A DNA stretch of 64,000 nucleotides, taken from contig LJHW01000037.1 in assembly GCA_001295865.1 (NCBI GenBank), positions 1 through 64,000 on the forward strand, written 5' to 3'. The stretch's first letter is position 1. Every line of letters starts with the position of its first letter. Positions 16,901-25,381 of the stretch are shown one piece after another. The position numbers and the translations under genes are program-made. Below the pieces are notes generated by a model. That model had not been told where the DNA came from and did not search any database. It worked only from the letters and a program-made list of their open reading frames with translations. Source of the stretch: a beta proteobacterium AAP65. Lineage in GTDB: Bacteria; Pseudomonadota; Gammaproteobacteria; Burkholderiales; Burkholderiaceae_C.

Positions 16901-17377
16901 GCTGAGCTCGAACCACTGCGCCAATTCGTCTTGCGCGCGGCGCGCCTGCTCGCGGGCGGCCACCTCGGCCGTCACTTCATGCCACAGCGTGAGCCAGTAG
17001 ACACCGCCGCGGCCGTCGGTGATGCGGCTGGTGGCGCAGCTGCACCAGCGTTCGCGGCCCTGGCCGTCGAAAACGCGGCGCTGCACAGGCGGTGGCGTGT
17101 GGCCAGCGGAGGCGCTCGCGGCGAGCTCTTGCCGTTCATCGCGGCTGGCGTCTTGCGCATCGGCCGGCTCGAGCGCCACCGGGTCGCTGCCCAGCAGCGA
17201 GGCGCGCGTGCGGCCGGCCAGCAGCGCAAAGGCCGGGTTCAGGTCGATGATGCGGAAATCGGCCGCCTGCAGCGTGGCCGCGACCGGCAGCACCGCCAGC
17301 GAGGGCAGCTGCGTGAGGCCGCGGCTGGGCAGCGCGGGGGCCGCGCGTGCGCCCGGGTAGAGGGGTTTAGCCGTCAA
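13997..17377 (-). CDS. Cytoplasmic multi-PAS HisKA_2 sensor kinase
   Basis: A very long (1126 residues) histidine kinase with no membrane segment. I count about seven PAS repeats, beginning near residues 40, 180, 260, 390, 520, 660 and 790 (for example GIAYLRGPVVARCNRRFERM and GIVTVNEHGIQWMNRSARRM). The kinase part has the HisKA_2 box REVHHRIKNNLQGVAGLL near 929, then an ATPase domain with ELLTNAIKHG. Such proteins sense redox, ligands or light through PAS pockets and pass phosphate to a separate regulator, here the ANTAR protein next door. The only upstream start is a TTG at 17377 that overlaps the HDOD gene by 11 bases; a later GTG is possible. Confidence 0.85.
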   Translation of the reverse strand: MTAKPLYPGARAAPALPSRGLTQLPSLAVLPVAATLQAADFRIIDLNPAFALLAGRTRASLLGSDPVALEPADAQDASRDERQELAASASAGHTPPPVQRRVFDGQGRERWCSCATSRITDGRGGVYWLTLWHEVTAEVAAREQARRAQDELAQWFELSGTGMLVYDDSGLIVRCNAAFETLVDRVPEELATAEPGLQALLGWQGGALAPALAPGGPALEAQALVALADGRRRRLSARLVCQATDGGGRRVMAVVQDRSAEDARDLAQLEMGMLMDTASIGVATYDPARGWLAPEPPPQGSAGAGRRGEGRPASGALMGIHRDVVEPASLPEYETLQRALRSGERTEVRYAVRHPELGLRWLLTRVEPGALSGGRHTTSVVTLDVTDQHLAQRRNEELLRELTTILDSSTAGIAYLRGPVVARCNRRFERMLGFEGGAAAGASLGEIFARSMGALQGAGEAVAALQRLDEGQPFEAELPLAMGDAPPQWFSLSVRRAQATGDEGEPEAVAVLTDITRLKHQQAELEQLLRDRELMFSLSEVGIVYQRGARIERANQAMASLTGWASPELSTLDAAELYENARECVEFEARIAQALREQGRFSGERRLRRRDGSLLWVQVAVRPVNQEEPESAVICSFIDIDERRRTRETLAGQAERTRAVLNSVLVGIVTVNEHGIQWMNRSARRMFGGELADFVGEPISIVATPEADHPLRQLARLEGLKEGRNDTFECRLKARDGREFWVVGNAVPSAAAAGSGASREMTIALLDIERRRQAEVHIAQAQASLQRVIETAPLAIALFDARSLVVQQLNQTAASFFGQPLDGLQGRTLQACCASAAQAEALRGWLRAAADGAGAAQHEWREELSEPVSGEASARVWDCRITTLQDSAAAAGDDASGLQLLLVASDVTEQRAAERARLQAAIAQREVLVREVHHRIKNNLQGVAGLLQQNAARRPEMADILSEAVGQVQAIAQVYGLQVGASGPLAVASLLRAIAASVQRTFGRAIAVDMDGEVPHLLPEAESIPVALTLNELLTNAIKHGQGGDVHCRVWAVGEGLDISIASRATLAPGFDLQQRRSVVSGLGLVRALLPRRSASLALAQEGDEVVARLALRPPGVRVPGPGDTV

Positions 17378-18647
17378 GCTGACGGGCCGCGCGCAGCGCC
17401 ACCAGCACCGCGCGGTTGACCGTGGTGGGGCCGAGCATCAGGGCGTCGGCCTTCTCGCGCAGGTCGTAAACCGCTTCCTGCTCGATGGACCGCACCAGTT
17501 CCAGGTAGGGCTGGTAGGGCCCGCCCTCGCCGCGCAAGGCCTGCGCCACACGCTCGGGCACCGGCACATTGGGCAGCAGCTCGCTGAAGGGCTGCTGCAG
17601 CAGGCGGTCGAGCAGCGAAAACACGCCGCAGATGAACATCTCGCCGCGCATTTCCGCGTCGCCCTGCTCACGCCCCAGCTCTTCCATCAGCAGGCCGCGG
17701 CGCACCGCGGCGTACATCACCGGTGTGGCGTTCACACCCTTGGCCGACGAGGCCAGCAGCAGCGCCAGCCAACGCTTCAGACGCGCGTAGCCCAGCATCA
17801 TCAGCGCATGGCCGAAGGAGTTGATCTCCACGCTCAGGCCGAAGGCCGGCGAGTTGAGGTAGCGCATCAGCCGGAACGCCAGCGCCGGGTCGCGCTTGAG
17901 CACGGCTTCCAACTCGGCCACCGGTCGTTCTTTCTCCACGCCGCTGATCAGCGTCATCACGGTGTTCACGTCGGGCGGCACCTTGCCCTTGTTGGTGGCC
18001 GTGGGGGGTGCGTCGTCCATCGGCCAGCCGAGCACCGCCACGGCGCCGCGCTGGAAGGCGGCTTCAACGTCCTCGCTGGTGCGGGCGCCGGCCTGCACGG
18101 TGGTGATCTGGCGCGCCGCTGCCGCCGTGGCCGAGGGCGCACCGGTGCGACGCTCTTCGCCCACCTCGACGATGGAATGGCTGAACAAAGCCAGCACCTC
18201 GGCCGGCAGCGGCTGCAGCGGACGGCCCTTGATCATCAGCAGGTTGCCTGCGCTGTGCAGCTGGGCCAGCTGCCGTGCCACCTCGGCATCGCCGGCCATG
18301 AACGCCGGCACCTCCAGCATGAACTGCGTGGCCGGCTGTGCCGCCATCACGGCCCGCAGCAGGCCTTCACCAGCGAGGTTCAGTGTCACCGGCGGGCGCG
18401 CGCCGGGGGCACGCGCGCCGCGGGCCGCCGGGTCCAGCGGCCGCGGCGAGAGCTTCAGCGGCTCGTTGGCAGCGGCTTCGACCGGCGGCCACACCTCGTG
18501 CAGGGCGGCCAGCAGGGCGTCGGCGTCGGGGGTGGCGTCGGGGCGTTCCGGAAAGACGGTCAGCCGGGTGGCCACCACCTCGCGCTGCTTGTTGATCATG
18601 GGCGTGTAGCCCAGGGCCACCTGGCCCAGCACGGGATGGTCTTGCAT
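17367..18647 (-). CDS. HDOD-domain protein (YuxH-like, degenerate EAL part)
   Basis: A 426-residue signalling protein. The C-terminal HDOD domain (about 225-420) shows LEAVLKRDPALAFRLMRYLN and a following helical bundle with FGHALMMLGYARLKRWL. The N-terminal half has the layout of a degenerate EAL domain without its catalytic residues (LMIKGRPLQPLPAE, then a VAVLGWPMDD stretch). This architecture is known from regulators of motility and cyclic-di-GMP signalling, not from enzymes. ATG at 18647 is preferred over a TTG nine bases earlier. The gene starts 18 bases after flgL and overlaps the kinase gene that follows, linking flagellar and signalling genes in one transcription unit. Confidence 0.75.
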   Translation of the reverse strand: MQDHPVLGQVALGYTPMINKQREVVATRLTVFPERPDATPDADALLAALHEVWPPVEAAANEPLKLSPRPLDPAARGARAPGARPPVTLNLAGEGLLRAVMAAQPATQFMLEVPAFMAGDAEVARQLAQLHSAGNLLMIKGRPLQPLPAEVLALFSHSIVEVGEERRTGAPSATAAAARQITTVQAGARTSEDVEAAFQRGAVAVLGWPMDDAPPTATNKGKVPPDVNTVMTLISGVEKERPVAELEAVLKRDPALAFRLMRYLNSPAFGLSVEINSFGHALMMLGYARLKRWLALLLASSAKGVNATPVMYAAVRRGLLMEELGREQGDAEMRGEMFICGVFSLLDRLLQQPFSELLPNVPVPERVAQALRGEGGPYQPYLELVRSIEQEAVYDLREKADALMLGPTTVNRAVLVALRAARQLDG

Positions 18648-18665
18648 GGTGGTCAAGGGCCGCGC

Positions 18666-19595
18666 TCAGGTTTTCATGTAATCGAAGAGGGACATGCGCT
18701 GCACCAGCGAATACGTCTTCAGTGCCGCATCGTAGCCGGTCTGCTTGCCCTGGAAATCGGAGATGGCCTCGACCATGTCCAGGTCCTCGGCGGTGCTGCG
18801 GTCGCGCTGGGCGTCGAGCCTGGTCTGGCTCAGGCGGCTTTCGATGCCATCGGCGCGGTTGAGCGCCTCACCGGCACGCGCGCGCCAGCCCGAGAGGTTG
18901 CCCTGCACCGCGGCCATGCGGTCGATGCCGGTGGCCACGGTCTGGGCAACGTCGGTGGAACTGCGGCCCGTGGTGAGCAGTTCGCCGATCACGGTGTCCA
19001 TGGCGTCGAACACGCTGATGGTGCCGCCGGCATTGCTGGGGTCGGGGGCGTTCAGGAAGACGCCGGCGCCGTCGATGCTCAGCGGCGTCACCTCGCCGGC
19101 CGCGGCGTTCAACTGCCCGGGCGAGCCGTCGTAGACCACGCCGCCGGCGGCGTCGCGCAGCGGCGGGGTGTCCGAACCCTGGCCCCCGAAGAGGTAGCGG
19201 CCGGCACCGTCGCTGCGGTTGGCCACTGCCAGCAGGTCGTTGCGGATGCCGCGCAGGGTTTCGGCGAGCGACTGGCGCTCGCTGTCGCCGTAGGTGCCGT
19301 TGCCGGCCGCCACCATGATCTCGCGCGCCCGCTGCATCAGGTCGCCGGCGTCGCCCAGGGCGCTTTCGGTCAGCTGCATCGCGTTGCGGCTGGCGTTGAG
19401 CGCGCTCAGGTGCGCCTCGGCGCGCGCGTTGGCCGCCAGCGCGCGCTCGGCCGCCGCCGCCGCGGCGGGGTCGTCGCTGGGCTTGCGCACACGTTTGCCG
19501 CTGGTGAGCTGCTCTTGCGTTTCCGACAGCTGCGACTGCCGCCGCTGCAGGTTGGCCAGCGAGGTCTCGAAGGCATAGGCTGAGCTGATGCGCAC
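18666..19595 (-). CDS. flgL: Flagellar hook-filament junction protein FlgL
   Basis: Forms the second junction ring (HAP3) between hook and filament; exported by the flagellar type III system. The N-terminus MRISSAYAFETSLANLQRRQ and C-terminus AALKTYSLVQRMSLFDYMKT are the conserved flagellin-like helices. At 309 residues it is on the short side, with a small variable middle (about 140-200). The start is GTG at 19595 with GAGGAA just upstream. It follows flgK by 23 bases and is the last structural gene of the minus-strand flagellar run. Confidence 0.93.
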   Translation of the reverse strand: MRISSAYAFETSLANLQRRQSQLSETQEQLTSGKRVRKPSDDPAAAAAAERALAANARAEAHLSALNASRNAMQLTESALGDAGDLMQRAREIMVAAGNGTYGDSERQSLAETLRGIRNDLLAVANRSDGAGRYLFGGQGSDTPPLRDAAGGVVYDGSPGQLNAAAGEVTPLSIDGAGVFLNAPDPSNAGGTISVFDAMDTVIGELLTTGRSSTDVAQTVATGIDRMAAVQGNLSGWRARAGEALNRADGIESRLSQTRLDAQRDRSTAEDLDMVEAISDFQGKQTGYDAALKTYSLVQRMSLFDYMKT

Positions 19596-19618
19596 GGTTC
19601 AGTTCCTCTTCAGGGGTT

Positions 19619-21568
19619 TCATTGGCCCGCGGCCTGCAGCAGCGTGTCGAAGAGCGACTGCGCCACCTGCAGCACCTTGGCCGCGGCCTGGTAGCTTTGC
19701 TGGAACTGGATCAGCCGCGCAGCTTCTTCATCGAGGTTCACGCCGTCCTGCGAACTGCGCGCCTGCTCCGACTGCAGCGCCACGGCCGCGCTGATGCTGG
19801 CCGAGGACGACGCGCTCTGCACCCGCACGCCGATGTCGGCGAGCGATTGCGACCACGAATCCGACACCGTGCGGCCGCCGACGATGAGCTCGTCGCGCAG
19901 CGCCAGCATGGCGCGCGCGTTGCCGTTGTTGCTGGCCAGCGAAGCCGCCGGGGTCGGCTCCACGACGAAGCTGTCGGCCTCGGCCGGCACGCCGTTGATC
20001 TGCAGCGTGTAGCCGTTGGCGCCCACCACCGGCTGCCCGGTGCGCCAGGGCGTGGCCACGCCGGTGATGGAGGAGACGTACTCGAAGTCGTTGCCATCGA
20101 TGGGCACCGCCAGCCGGAAGAACTGCAGCGTCTCGGTGGTGCCCGGGAAGGGCTGCGGCGAGGCTGTCACCACCAGGTCGCCGGGCGCGCCGGTGCCGGT
20201 GTTGCCGCTGGCCGCGGTGGCCAGCAGCGGCGAGGCGGCGGCCAGGTCCAGCGGGCTGCTCAGCAGCGTCCGCATGCCGTTGGCCATGCGCGCCACGGGC
20301 TGCAGCAGGTAGCGGTCGCCAGGCTGTGCGTCGGTGATGTCGATGCGCAAGCCGTCGACGACATCGCCGCTGTTGACCGTGCGCACGAGGCCGTCGGAGA
20401 TGCGGGTGAGCGTCCAGCTGCCGGGGAAGTCGGCGCTCTCGCGCAGGTCGTAGTCGCTCGCCTCCAGGGCCCTGGAATCGACGATGCTCAGCGTGACGTT
20501 GCCGATGGGCAGGCCGGTGTTCACGTCGCGCAGGTTGCCCTCTTGCGCCAGGGCGCGCTGCGGCCCCATCGCGAACAGCGGCTGCGCCGGGTTCTGGCCC
20601 ATGGGCTGCTGCAGGCTGAGGCCGCGCACCTGCTGGTCGTTGAGCGCACCGCCCACCGCGGCGGCCAGCTGGCCCACCAGGTTGCGCGCTGTGGAAAGGT
20701 CGACGTTCTGGAAACGGATCAGGCCCGCCATCGAGCCGCCGCCCAGGCCACTGTCGTCGATGCGGCGCAGCGTGCCTGTGCCCTCGCGCAGGGCCAGCGC
20801 GCTGCGGCTGGGGTCGACATCGTTGGGCACCACGGCCAATTCGGTGGCCTGCCCGGCCAGCACCAGGCGCTGGCCGCCGCCGATGAACAGGCCCACGGTG
20901 CCGTCGTCGGCCTCGATGCGCGTGACCCGGATCTTTTCAGACAGCTGGCCGATGAGGCGGTCGCGCTCGTCCAGCACGTCGTTGGCGGGCTGGCCCAGGC
21001 CGCGCAGCGAGGCCACACGCTGGTTGGCATCGGCGATGGCCCGCGTGAGCTGGTTGACCTCGGCCACCGAGGTCTTGAGGTCGGCCGTCACCTCGGCCTG
21101 GGTCTGGTCGAGCGTGACCCCGGCTTCGGCAAAACGCGCCGCCATGTCGGTGGCGCGCGCCAGCACCACCTGGCGCGTGGCCAGGTCGGTGGGCCGGCTG
21201 GAGAGGTCGACCATCGCGTTGAAGACCTCGGTCACGGCGTAGCCCAGGCCCGATTCGCCGGTCTGGAACACCGTCTCCAGGCGCTTGAGCTGCCCCAGGC
21301 GGGCGGCGTCCATGGCCGAGAGCGAAGCGGCGTTGGCCGTTTCGCGCGTGAGGAACTCGTTGTGCGAACGCGTGACGCTGACCACGTCGACACCGCGGCC
21401 GAAAAAGCCGGCGCCGGTGAACTGGCCTTGCGAGGTGGCGAACACCGCCTGCTGCCGGCTGTAGCCCGGCATGTTGGCGTTGGCGATGTTGTGGCCGGTG
21501 GTCTGCAAGGCGGCGTAATTGGCCGCCATGGCGCGAACGCCCAGCGACATCAGCGGTGAACTGCCCAT
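19619..21568 (-). CDS. flgK: Flagellar hook-associated protein FlgK
   Basis: First junction protein (HAP1) at the hook tip, 649 residues. The N-terminal rod motif NYAALQTTGHNIANANMPGY and the C-terminal part VNLDEEAARLIQFQQSYQAA are typical, with a large variable middle (about 200-540). It lies between flgJ (19 bases upstream) and flgL, the usual order. No signal peptide, as expected for a type III export substrate. Confidence 0.95.
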   Translation of the reverse strand: MGSSPLMSLGVRAMAANYAALQTTGHNIANANMPGYSRQQAVFATSQGQFTGAGFFGRGVDVVSVTRSHNEFLTRETANAASLSAMDAARLGQLKRLETVFQTGESGLGYAVTEVFNAMVDLSSRPTDLATRQVVLARATDMAARFAEAGVTLDQTQAEVTADLKTSVAEVNQLTRAIADANQRVASLRGLGQPANDVLDERDRLIGQLSEKIRVTRIEADDGTVGLFIGGGQRLVLAGQATELAVVPNDVDPSRSALALREGTGTLRRIDDSGLGGGSMAGLIRFQNVDLSTARNLVGQLAAAVGGALNDQQVRGLSLQQPMGQNPAQPLFAMGPQRALAQEGNLRDVNTGLPIGNVTLSIVDSRALEASDYDLRESADFPGSWTLTRISDGLVRTVNSGDVVDGLRIDITDAQPGDRYLLQPVARMANGMRTLLSSPLDLAAASPLLATAASGNTGTGAPGDLVVTASPQPFPGTTETLQFFRLAVPIDGNDFEYVSSITGVATPWRTGQPVVGANGYTLQINGVPAEADSFVVEPTPAASLASNNGNARAMLALRDELIVGGRTVSDSWSQSLADIGVRVQSASSSASISAAVALQSEQARSSQDGVNLDEEAARLIQFQQSYQAAAKVLQVAQSLFDTLLQAAGQ

Positions 21569-21587
21569 CGCTCCGTCCTGCGGCCGT

Positions 21588-22517
21588 TCAGGCCAGTGAA
21601 CGCTGCAGGCGCAGCGTGGTGTTGATGACGCGGCTCAGCTTGTCGGCATAAGCCGGATCGGTGGCGTAGCCCGCCCGCTGCAGGCCCTGCGCGAAGCCGG
21701 TGGCCGCACGCGCCGAGGCGCTGGCGTCGGCGCCGGCCACGGTGGCGCCGCTGGCGGCGCGCACCACGCCGGCGTAGCGCGGGCTGTCTTTCATGAGCCG
21801 GGCGTAGTCGGCAAAACTCTCGGCGTAGCTGCCGTAGGCGCGGAACTTGGCCACCACCTTCTGCGCCTTGCCGTTGATGTATTCGGTGGTCGTCACCTCG
21901 GCGGTGGCACCCTTCCAGTTCGGGCCGGCCTTGATGCCGAACAGGTTGTACGAAGGGCTGCCGTCGCCGTGGCGGATTTCCTTGCGGCCCCAGCCCGTTT
22001 CCAGCGCCGCCTGCGACACCATGAAGGTGGCCGGGATGCCGGTCTCGGCCTCGGCGCGCTGCGCGGCCGAGGTGTGCTGCTGCACAAAACCGGCGGCACC
22101 GCTTTGCGGCACGGCCGTGGCCACCGGCTTGGCGTTCAGCGGCGCGGGCGTGTTGTTGGCCGACTTCGTCACCGGAATGGGCCCGGGCGTCATACCCATC
22201 TGCCTTTCCAGCTGCTTCATGATCGCTTCGCTCAAGCCGCCGGGCAGCCCGCTCATCTTCGTGGCGAACTGCTGGTCGAGCATGTCGGTGGCCATGCCAC
22301 CGGCGCCACTGCTGCCACCTTCGCCATCGGCCTTCAGCGTGGTGGCGCGCATGCTCTTCATCAGCTCGGCCATGAACAGGCTCTCGAACTGCTTGGCCGC
22401 CTCGCGCACCGCGCCCCTGGGGTCGGCGTTGGCGCGCGCACGCAGCGCGTCGAGCGAGCGCGTGTCGGTGGCCAGGCCGGCCGTGCTGCCTTGCAGCTGG
22501 GAGGGAATCGCAGCCAT
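21588..22517 (-). CDS. flgJ: Flagellar rod cap / peptidoglycan hydrolase FlgJ
   Basis: A two-domain, 309-residue protein. The N-terminal part (about 30-110, ESLFMAELMKSMRATTLKAD) caps the growing rod. The C-terminal part (about 155-305) is a glucosaminidase that opens the murein; it shows SQAALETGWGRKE, with the catalytic Glu, and NLFGIKAG. A Pro/Ala linker joins them. The fused form is usual in beta- and gammaproteobacteria. It is separated from flgI by 111 bases that contain the intergenic repeat element at 22556-22632. Confidence 0.93.
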   Translation of the reverse strand: MAAIPSQLQGSTAGLATDTRSLDALRARANADPRGAVREAAKQFESLFMAELMKSMRATTLKADGEGGSSGAGGMATDMLDQQFATKMSGLPGGLSEAIMKQLERQMGMTPGPIPVTKSANNTPAPLNAKPVATAVPQSGAAGFVQQHTSAAQRAEAETGIPATFMVSQAALETGWGRKEIRHGDGSPSYNLFGIKAGPNWKGATAEVTTTEYINGKAQKVVAKFRAYGSYAESFADYARLMKDSPRYAGVVRAASGATVAGADASASARAATGFAQGLQRAGYATDPAYADKLSRVINTTLRLQRSLA

Positions 22518-22555
22518 GTCAATGGTGTGAGGAAGAGCAACGCGACCAAGGCCTG

Positions 22556-22632
22556 GCGCGGAACCGGCTTGGCCGGGCCGCAGCCAGAGCCCCCTTGGGG
22601 GGTAGCGAACGCAGTGAGCTTGGGGGCCTCAT
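22556..22632 (-). repeat. 77-base intergenic element, copy A (flgI/flgJ)
   Basis: This stretch matches 28636-28712 at 71 of 77 positions without gaps. It contains short stems such as CCCCC/GGGGG around AGCCCCCTTGGGGGG (22588-22602) and a GC-rich stem in CCGGCTTGGCCGG. The left part lies between flgI and flgJ; the right end supplies the flgI stop codon. It is read along the minus-strand mRNA directly after flgI and before flgJ, so it can fold in the transcript like a REP element. It is not a classical terminator because no T run follows. Confidence 0.75.
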
Positions 22633-23774
22633 ATCACTTCGATATCGGCGCGCAGTGCACCGGCGCTCTTCATGCCCTGCAGGATGGCGTGCAGGTCCTG
22701 CGGCGTGGCGCCCAGGGTGTTCAGGGCCTTGACCACATCGGTGAGCTTGGCGCCGGCGGGCAGGTGGATGAGCGCACTGCCCTGCTGGTTGACGGTGATG
22801 TCTGAACGGTCGGCCTGCACCGTCTGCCCCTGGCCCAGCGCATTGGGCTGGCTGACCATGGGCGTGGTGGTGACCGTGACCGTGAGTGAACCGTGCGCCA
22901 CCGCGCAGGGCCCGAGCGTGACGGCTTCGTTGATGACCACCGAGCCGGTGCGTGCGTTGAGCACGATGCGCGCTGGCGGCTTTTCCAGCACCAGCGGCAG
23001 GCCGTTCACATCGGCCAGGAAACTCACGCGCTCTTGCGGCGCATCGGGCATGCGCACGCTCACGGTGCGACCGTCCAGCGCCATCGCGGTGCCCTCGCCT
23101 TTGGCGGCGTTGATGGCCAGCGCCACCGTGCGCGCCAGCGCGAAATCGGTCTCCTTCAGGTCCAGCTGCGCCTGCGTGGTCTCGAACACCGGGCTGGGCA
23201 CGGCGCGTTCCACCGTGGCGCCGTCGGGAATGCGGCCGGCGCTCAGGTGGTTGATCTGCACCTTCGAGCCGTTGGCCGCGGCGCCTGCACCGCCCACCAC
23301 CAGGTTGCCCTGGGCCATGGCGTAGATCTGGCCGTCGGCGCCTTTCAGCGGCGTGGCGATCAGCGTGCCGCCACGCAGGCTCTTTGCGTTGGCCATGGAA
23401 GACACCGTCACCTCCAGCTGCTGGCCGGGTTTGCTGAAGGCCGGCAGCTGCGCCGTCACCATCACGGTCGCCACGTTGCGCAGCTGCATGCTCACACCGG
23501 GTGGCAGCGTCACGCCCATCTGCTGCAGCATGGCGATGACGCTCTGCGTGGCAAACGGCGCCTGCGTGGTCTGGTCGCCGGTGCCGTCCAGGCCCACCAC
23601 GAGCCCATAGCCCACCAGCTGGTTGCTGCGCGCGCCCTGCACGTTGGCCACGTCCATCACACGCACCGAGGCGTGGCTGGGCAGTGGCCACAGCAGTGCG
23701 GCGCTGGCGAGTGCAAAGCACAGGGCCACGGCCCAGCGCTGCAGGCGGTCGGAAGAGCTATCGCGGTCTTGCAT
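22629..23774 (-). CDS. flgI: Flagellar P-ring protein FlgI
   Basis: Periplasmic protein that builds the P ring around the rod in the murein layer; 381 residues. A Sec signal peptide ends near LPSHA/S (about 35), and the mature protein begins VRVMDVANVQGARSNQLVGYG, the family hallmark. The C-terminus SAGALRADIEVI is typical. ATG at 23774 has GAGG five bases upstream; a second ATG at 23816 overlaps the flgH stop as TGATG and would add 14 residues. Its stop codon lies within the intergenic element. Confidence 0.95.
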   Translation of the reverse strand: MQDRDSSSDRLQRWAVALCFALASAALLWPLPSHASVRVMDVANVQGARSNQLVGYGLVVGLDGTGDQTTQAPFATQSVIAMLQQMGVTLPPGVSMQLRNVATVMVTAQLPAFSKPGQQLEVTVSSMANAKSLRGGTLIATPLKGADGQIYAMAQGNLVVGGAGAAANGSKVQINHLSAGRIPDGATVERAVPSPVFETTQAQLDLKETDFALARTVALAINAAKGEGTAMALDGRTVSVRMPDAPQERVSFLADVNGLPLVLEKPPARIVLNARTGSVVINEAVTLGPCAVAHGSLTVTVTTTPMVSQPNALGQGQTVQADRSDITVNQQGSALIHLPAGAKLTDVVKALNTLGATPQDLHAILQGMKSAGALRADIEVI

Positions 23775-23815
23775 GTCGGCCTCGGTACTTCGGCGATGGG
23801 CGGCAGGCGGCGGCA

Positions 23816-24490
23816 TCAGAAAGGCGCCAGGCTCAGGAACACACGGCCGAGCCAGCCCATGCGCTGGGCTTCGCTCTGCTGGCCGCGGCCGCGCTGCTCC
23901 AGCCGCACGTTGGCGATCTGCGCGCTCTGCACGGTGTTGCCGGGCTGGATGGCGCGCGGGTCGACCTGGCCCGAGAAACGCAGCACGTCGACGTTTTCAT
24001 TCACACCGATCTGCTTCTCGCCGGCGATCAGCAAGTGGCCGTTGGGCAGCACGCCGCGCACCACCACGGTGATGGTGCCGCTGAAGTTGTTGCTGCTCTC
24101 GGTGGCGCCCTTGCCTTCGAAGGCGTTGCTGGAGCTGGCCTCGCCGGTGCCACGCAGGAAGGCCTTGGGGCTGATGCCCGGCAGCGCGCTGATGCCCACG
24201 CCCAGGCTGCCCGACTTGTCGACGCTGCTGGTGCTGGTGGCGGTGGCGGTCACCTTCTCGACGATCTGCACCGTCAGCGTGTCGCCCACCAGGCGCGCGC
24301 GGTGGTCTTCGAACATCGGGCGGTAGCGGCCAGCCTGGAAGATGCCGCCGGCCGAGGTGGGCGCAGTGGCTTCGGCCAGCAGGGGCGCAGGCGGGCGGGT
24401 GTCGGCCACTTCGGCACGCGGCAGGATGGTGCTGCAGCCGGTGGTCAGCAAGGCGGCGGCGGCCGCAAGGGTGGAACGCAGCGCCTTCAT
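23816..24490 (-). CDS. flgH: Flagellar L-ring lipoprotein FlgH
   Basis: Outer-membrane lipoprotein (224 residues) forming the L ring. The lipobox is LLTTGC with Cys19; Thr at -3 is less usual than Leu but acceptable. Conserved parts include ARLVGDTLTVQIVEK, SGTITVVVRGVLPNGHLLI and FSGQVDPRAIQPGNTV. The start overlaps the flgG stop by one base (TGATG), so translation is coupled. Confidence 0.95.
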   Translation of the reverse strand: MKALRSTLAAAAALLTTGCSTILPRAEVADTRPPAPLLAEATAPTSAGGIFQAGRYRPMFEDHRARLVGDTLTVQIVEKVTATATSTSSVDKSGSLGVGISALPGISPKAFLRGTGEASSSNAFEGKGATESSNNFSGTITVVVRGVLPNGHLLIAGEKQIGVNENVDVLRFSGQVDPRAIQPGNTVQSAQIANVRLEQRGRGQQSEAQRMGWLGRVFLSLAPF

Positions 24491-25272
24491 CACAGCTGCC
24501 CCAGGCGTTGCAGCATCTGGTCGCTGGTGGTGATGGCCTTGCTGTTGAGCTCGTAGGCGCGCTGCGTCGCGATCATGCTCACGAGTTCTTCCACCACGTT
24601 CACGTTGCTGGCCTCCAGGTAGCCCTTCTGCAGCCGGCCCAGGCCGTTGCTGTCGGGTGCGGCCGCCTGCGGCGCGCCGCTGGCGGCGGTTTCGGCGAAG
24701 AGGTTGCCGCCGCGCGATTCCAGCCCCGCGGGGTTGGTGAAGTTGGCGAGCTGGATCTGCCCCAGGTTCTGCAGCGCGGCCTGCCCCGGAATGGTGGCCT
24801 GCACCTGGCCATCGGGCGCGATGTTCACGCTCAGCGCGTTGGCCGGCACCGTGATGCCGGGCTGCAGCACATAGCCCGCGTTCGTCACCATCTGGCCGCC
24901 GGCGTCGAGCTGGAAGGAGCCGTCGCGTGTGTAGCCGGTGCTGCCGTCGGGCATCTGGATCTGGAAGAAGCCCTGGCCCTGGATGGCGACATCCAGGTTG
25001 TTGCCGGTGTTCTGCATCGCGCCCTGGCCGAAGTTGCGCACGCTGGCCGCGGTGCGCACGCCCAGGCCCACCTGCAGCCCGGTGGGCAGCTGCGTCTGCT
25101 CGGACGTGGCCGAACCCGCGGGGCGCAGGTTCTGGTACATCAGGTCTTCGAAGGCGATGCCGCCGCGCTTGTAGCCGGTGGTGCCCACGTTGGCGAGGTT
25201 GTTCGAGATGGCGTCCAGCTTGTTCTGCTGGCCTTCCATGCCGGTCTTGGCAATCCACAGTGAGCGGATCAT
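24490..25272 (-). CDS. flgG: Flagellar distal rod protein FlgG
   Basis: Distal rod subunit, 260 residues, exported by the flagellar type III apparatus. N-terminal DAISNNLANVGTTGYKRG and C-terminal VNVVEELVSMIATQRAYELN are the paired rod helices. Length is exactly that expected. It is 153 bases downstream of flgF, with a hairpin terminator candidate between them (25382-25401), so it may also be served by its own promoter. Confidence 0.95.
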   Translation of the reverse strand: MIRSLWIAKTGMEGQQNKLDAISNNLANVGTTGYKRGGIAFEDLMYQNLRPAGSATSEQTQLPTGLQVGLGVRTAASVRNFGQGAMQNTGNNLDVAIQGQGFFQIQMPDGSTGYTRDGSFQLDAGGQMVTNAGYVLQPGITVPANALSVNIAPDGQVQATIPGQAALQNLGQIQLANFTNPAGLESRGGNLFAETAASGAPQAAAPDSNGLGRLQKGYLEASNVNVVEELVSMIATQRAYELNSKAITTSDQMLQRLGQL

Positions 25273-25381
25273 GGTGTCGAGTCCTTGGGGTGATGCCCTG
25301 CGGCCATCTTCGCCCGGACTGAAGGCCTGCGAGCGCTGGAAAAGCGGTCCCGCAACCGGCCATCTCGGCCCTGAAACAACA

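Noticed and set aside
13487..17419. A 1310-codon plus-strand frame opposite the PAS kinase
   Set aside because: Antisense of a confidently assigned kinase; no domain motif, no ribosome site; long only because of GC skew at third positions.
22519..23721. A 400-codon minus-strand frame overlapping flgI
   Set aside because: Out of frame with flgI, which carries the conserved P-ring sequence; low-complexity Arg/His/Gly text.
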